From contig CALUGW010000001.1 of assembly GCA_944320305.1 (NCBI GenBank), positions 124,001-188,000 of the forward strand: a DNA stretch of 64,000 bases. Direction: 5' to 3'. Origin of the DNA: an uncultured Prevotella sp. GTDB lineage: Bacteria > Bacteroidota > Bacteroidia > Bacteroidales > Bacteroidaceae. Below the pieces are notes generated by a model, which did not search any database, was not told the origin of the DNA, and was given only the letters and a program-made list of their open reading frames with translations. Of the stretch, positions 61,818 to 64,000 are shown piece by piece. Made by a program: the position numbers and the translations under genes. Position 1 is the first letter of the stretch. Every line of letters starts with the position of its first letter.

Positions 61818-62276
61818 CTACAATCCGCCGGATGTGGTTACAGACTCACCTTCATTGTAGCTCATGTCTATTGTCGCGAATTTAAAGTTTGAGTCGTTAA
61901 TGAATCTGACATCATACATGCCCTTGCTCTTTTCAGTGTACAGGCGTTTCATTTTGAGGTATTTCTTTTCGGCGTCTTTTCTGTTCTTCCCATACATTAC
62001 AAGGCAAGTCCTGTTCGGCATCTTCAGTTTGTCTGCAAGATAGTTTCGCAGTTGGTAAGAATAGTTCTCACGCCCCATGAGAAATTTGGAGCCGGAGTCA
62101 ATCCATGCGCTGTCAACTTCCTGTATGTTTGTAAAATACACTATTGAGTCTGTGAATGATGCAGAAAAGCCGAACATATAAATACGCGGAACAACTTTGC
62201 CTTTGGCCATCAATTCTTCATTGTTGAACAATGACAGAAAGATTGCAAGGGCAAAAAAACATTTGAACACTTTCAT
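61818..62276 (-). CDS. Secreted conserved hypothetical protein
   Basis: 152 residues with a signal peptide (MKVFKCFFALAIFLSLF, cleavage probably after MAKG or earlier). The mature part is alpha/beta: RIYMFGFSASFTDSIVYFTN, FLMGRENYSYQLRNYLADKL, CLVMYGKNRKDAEKKYLKMK. It ends in GESVTTSGGL. I recognise it only as a Bacteroidales protein often next to rpoD; no function known. It lies 24 bases downstream of rpoD and 53 bases upstream of the HPrK-like gene, so may be in the same transcript as either. Confidence 0.75.
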   Translation of the reverse strand: MKVFKCFFALAIFLSLFNNEELMAKGKVVPRIYMFGFSASFTDSIVYFTNIQEVDSAWIDSGSKFLMGRENYSYQLRNYLADKLKMPNRTCLVMYGKNRKDAEKKYLKMKRLYTEKSKGMYDVRFINDSNFKFATIDMSYNEGESVTTSGGL

Positions 62277-62300
62277 GCTTTTGATAATACTTATTTTATT

Positions 62301-63164
62301 TTACTGTCCTAAATATGCTTTTAATATTTTGTTTTTTGTGCAGTTGCGCAAGCGCCTGATGGCTTTTTCTTTGATTTGTCTCACTCTTTCACGTGTCAGT
62401 CCGTATTTCGCGCCAATCTCATCCAGTGTCATTTCCTGCTGGTTTATGCCGAAGAAGGCCTCTATGACATTTCGCTCCCTCTCGTTCAGCTCCTTTAGTG
62501 CCGTGTTGATTTCAGAGCGCAGTGATTCCAAAACAAGCTCCTTGTCAGCCATTGGCGAGTCGCTGTTTACCAACACGTCCAGCAGGCTGTTGTCCTCTCC
62601 GTCTGCAAACGGTGCGTCTACGGAGACGTGGTGGTTGTTTATTTTCAGGGCGTCGTCAATTTTGTCCTCCGGCAGATCGACGGTCTCTGATATTTCTTCA
62701 ATTGAAGGCCTGCGCTCATTCTCCTGTTCGAATTTGTTCAGTGCCTTGTTTATTTTGTTCACGGAGCCGACTTGGTTTAGCGGAAGACGCACCAGGCGGC
62801 TTTGCTCCGCGATGGCCTGTAGTATGCTCTGCCTGATCCACCATACAGCGTATGATATGAACTTAAAGCCTCTGGTCTCGTCAAATTTCTCCGCTGCTTT
62901 TATTAGGCCGACGTTGCCCTCGTTAATAAGGTCGGGCAGGCTCAATCCCTGATTCTGGTATTGCTTTGCCACCGACACGACAAACCGTAAGTTTGCTTTT
63001 GTCAGCTTTTCAAGAGCCTTGCGGTCGCCTTTCTTTATTCTTTGCGCGAGTTCAACCTCCTCTTCAACAGTGACAAGCTCTTCACGCCCTATCTCTTGAA
63101 GATATTTGTCAAGAGAGGCGCTTTCACGGTTGGTGATTGATTTGTTTATCTTGAGCTGTCTCAT
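62301..63164 (-). CDS. rpoD: Primary RNA polymerase sigma factor RpoD
   Basis: 287 residues. The ATG at 63164 gives [20 protein letters not shown], the standard Bacteroidota start; a TTG one codon earlier is not needed. Region 1.2 is [20 protein letters not shown], region 2.4 contains [15 protein letters not shown], region 3 has [15 protein letters not shown], and region 4.2 is [20 protein letters not shown]. It lacks the large non-conserved insertion and region 1.1 of E. coli RpoD, which accounts for the small size and for the TTG/TAnnTTTG promoters seen throughout the window. Confidence 0.97.
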   Translation of the reverse strand: MRQLKINKSITNRESASLDKYLQEIGREELVTVEEEVELAQRIKKGDRKALEKLTKANLRFVVSVAKQYQNQGLSLPDLINEGNVGLIKAAEKFDETRGFKFISYAVWWIRQSILQAIAEQSRLVRLPLNQVGSVNKINKALNKFEQENERRPSIEEISETVDLPEDKIDDALKINNHHVSVDAPFADGEDNSLLDVLVNSDSPMADKELVLESLRSEINTALKELNERERNVIEAFFGINQQEMTLDEIGAKYGLTRERVRQIKEKAIRRLRNCTKNKILKAYLGQ

Positions 63165-63186
63165 CAAAGGGGTGGTTTAGTATTTG

Positions 63187-63194
63187 CAAAGATA
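63187..63194 (-). promoter_or_regulatory. -7 promoter box of rpoD
   Basis: Minus strand TATCTTTG, full match, 22 bases before the rpoD ATG. Confidence 0.6.
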
Positions 63195-63280
63195 CTGATT
63201 AATTTGAACAACTCAAAATCTTTTGGCTGTTTTTTTTGTTGCTTGTCTGTTATTTTTATTGTGCGGTTTCCTTATGATTT

Positions 63281-63347
63281 AAAAATAATTCAGGCCATTT
63301 GATTCCTTATTTCCTGCAACTGGAAGTGAGTGGAATCAAATGGCCTG
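63281..63347 (-). terminator. Intrinsic terminator of glyA
   Basis: Perfect 16-bp stem (63291-63306 with 63332-63347, CAGGCCATTTGATTCC) around a 25-base loop that contains a small TTCC/GGAA stem. On the minus strand an AT-rich tail with five Ts follows. Confidence 0.85.
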
Positions 63348-63355
63348 TCGGGTGA

Positions 63356-64000
63356 TTAATAAGCGAAGAGCGGATAGGTCTTCATCGTCTCGTTCACTTT
63401 TGAGCGGACTTTTGCTATTACCTCTTCGTTCTCATGGTCGTTCAGCACCTCCTCAATAAGGTCGGCAATGAGCACCATCAAGTCCTCCTTGGCGCCGCGT
63501 GTTGTTATTGCCGGTGTTCCGAGCCGTATTCCGCTGGTCTGGAAAGCGCTGCGGCTGTCGTATGGAACCATGTTCTTGTTGACGGTGATGTCGGCCGCTA
63601 CAAGAGCTTTCTCAGCCATTTTTCCTGTCAGGTCGGGATATTTCGAACGCAGGTCCACAAGCATTGAGTGATTGTCCGTTCCGCCGCTGACGATTGTGAA
63701 GCCGCGCTTCATCAGTTCGTCGGCCAGCACCTTTGCGTTCTTCTGCACTTGTTTTGCCCATTCTTTGAACTCCGGCTGAAGCGCCTCGCCGAATGCGACG
63801 GCCTTTGCAGCTATTACATGCTCCAGAGGACCTCCCTGTTCTCCCGGGAATACGGCCGAATTCAGCAGCTGGCTCATCATTTTTGTTACGCCTTTAGGCG
63901 TTTTCAGGCCCCACGGATTTTCAAAGTCTTTGCCCATGAGGATTATGCCGCCGCGCGGGCCGCGCAGTGTCTTGTGGGTTGTAGATGTTACGATGTGGGC
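63356..64000 (-). CDS. glyA: Serine hydroxymethyltransferase, 3' part (runs off the right edge)
   Basis: The C-terminal 214 residues are visible. The window edge falls just after the PLP lysine region ([18 protein letters not shown]), where the Lys of the TTHK motif forms the internal aldimine. The rest shows [34 protein letters not shown] and [13 protein letters not shown]. It converts serine and tetrahydrofolate to glycine and methylene-tetrahydrofolate. A strong terminator separates it from rpoD. Confidence 0.96.
   Translation of the reverse strand, partial: AHIVTSTTHKTLRGPRGGIILMGKDFENPWGLKTPKGVTKMMSQLLNSAVFPGEQGGPLEHVIAAKAVAFGEALQPEFKEWAKQVQKNAKVLADELMKRGFTIVSGGTDNHSMLVDLRSKYPDLTGKMAEKALVAADITVNKNMVPYDSRSAFQTSGIRLGTPAITTRGAKEDLMVLIADLIEEVLNDHENEEVIAKVRSKVNETMKTYPLFAY

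Overview
This window is a stretch of chromosome from a Bacteroidota bacterium, almost certainly order Bacteroidales. The signs are the Bacteroides-type promoter element (TAnnTTTG at about -7, often with TTG or TTTG about 19-20 bases upstream) in front of many genes, a short 287-residue primary sigma factor, an extended SecA with an N-terminal coiled insertion, a FeoA-FeoB fusion, a long-form GDP-fucose synthase, NspC-type polyamine synthesis and several Bacteroidales-only families (DUF4105, DUF5715). The family cannot be fixed from sequence alone; a gut lineage such as Muribaculaceae is my best guess. Nearly all genes look chromosomal and housekeeping. I see no phage, integrase, transposase, plasmid or CRISPR genes.

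Layout. 1-8.1 kb (minus): the 5' part of feoAB, an orphan ABC ATPase, secA, and a secreted pair made of an alkaline-phosphatase-fold protein that lacks the usual catalytic residues and a DUF4105 protein. 8.2-13.4 kb (plus): coaX, an outer-membrane barrel protein, lptC and a PpiD-like foldase, an envelope-biogenesis block. 13.4-14.4 kb: a gene-free, repeat-rich kilobase. 14.4-20.9 kb: a class A beta-lactamase facing a HIT hydrolase, then a TetR regulator and a 1399-residue 2-hydroxyacyl-CoA dehydratase activase. 21-26.8 kb (minus): an exopolysaccharide block with a Wzc-type kinase, a Wza-type lipoprotein, a WbaP-type initiating transferase and an SGNH esterase. 27.6-36.1 kb (plus): glnS, a TPR protein, a DedA protein, then manC-gmd-fcl, which make GDP-mannose and GDP-L-fucose, and nspC. 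36.2-43.4 kb: four tRNAs (Gly, Leu, Leu, Gly), ssb, then an operon engB-ABC-F-recR-membrane protein-glycosyltransferase-GNAT, then two tRNA-Asp genes. 43.6-54.3 kb: YgiQ radical SAM protein, a phosphatase-like protein, DUF5715, a membrane pyrophosphatase, rarA, a D-2-hydroxyacid dehydrogenase and a TRIC-type channel. 54.6-64 kb (minus): a tandem pair of related TPR proteins behind gyrA, a compact PqqD / S26 peptidase / HPr-kinase-like cassette, a secreted protein, rpoD and the 3' part of glyA.

The most interesting material lies in two places. First, the gene-poor gaps carry at least three families of dispersed non-coding repeat: a 22-base-period degenerate array with a shared leader (13.5, 27.0 and 51.1 kb), a nested inverted-repeat element around 13.87-14.30 kb, and a 120-140 base repeat (14.15-14.26 and 54.33-54.47 kb). 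Second, the overlapping HPr-kinase-like, S26-peptidase-like and PqqD genes at 60.2-61.8 kb look like a small peptide-modification or secretion cassette without a recognisable precursor or radical SAM partner nearby. All functional calls are from reading the sequence; no database search was run.
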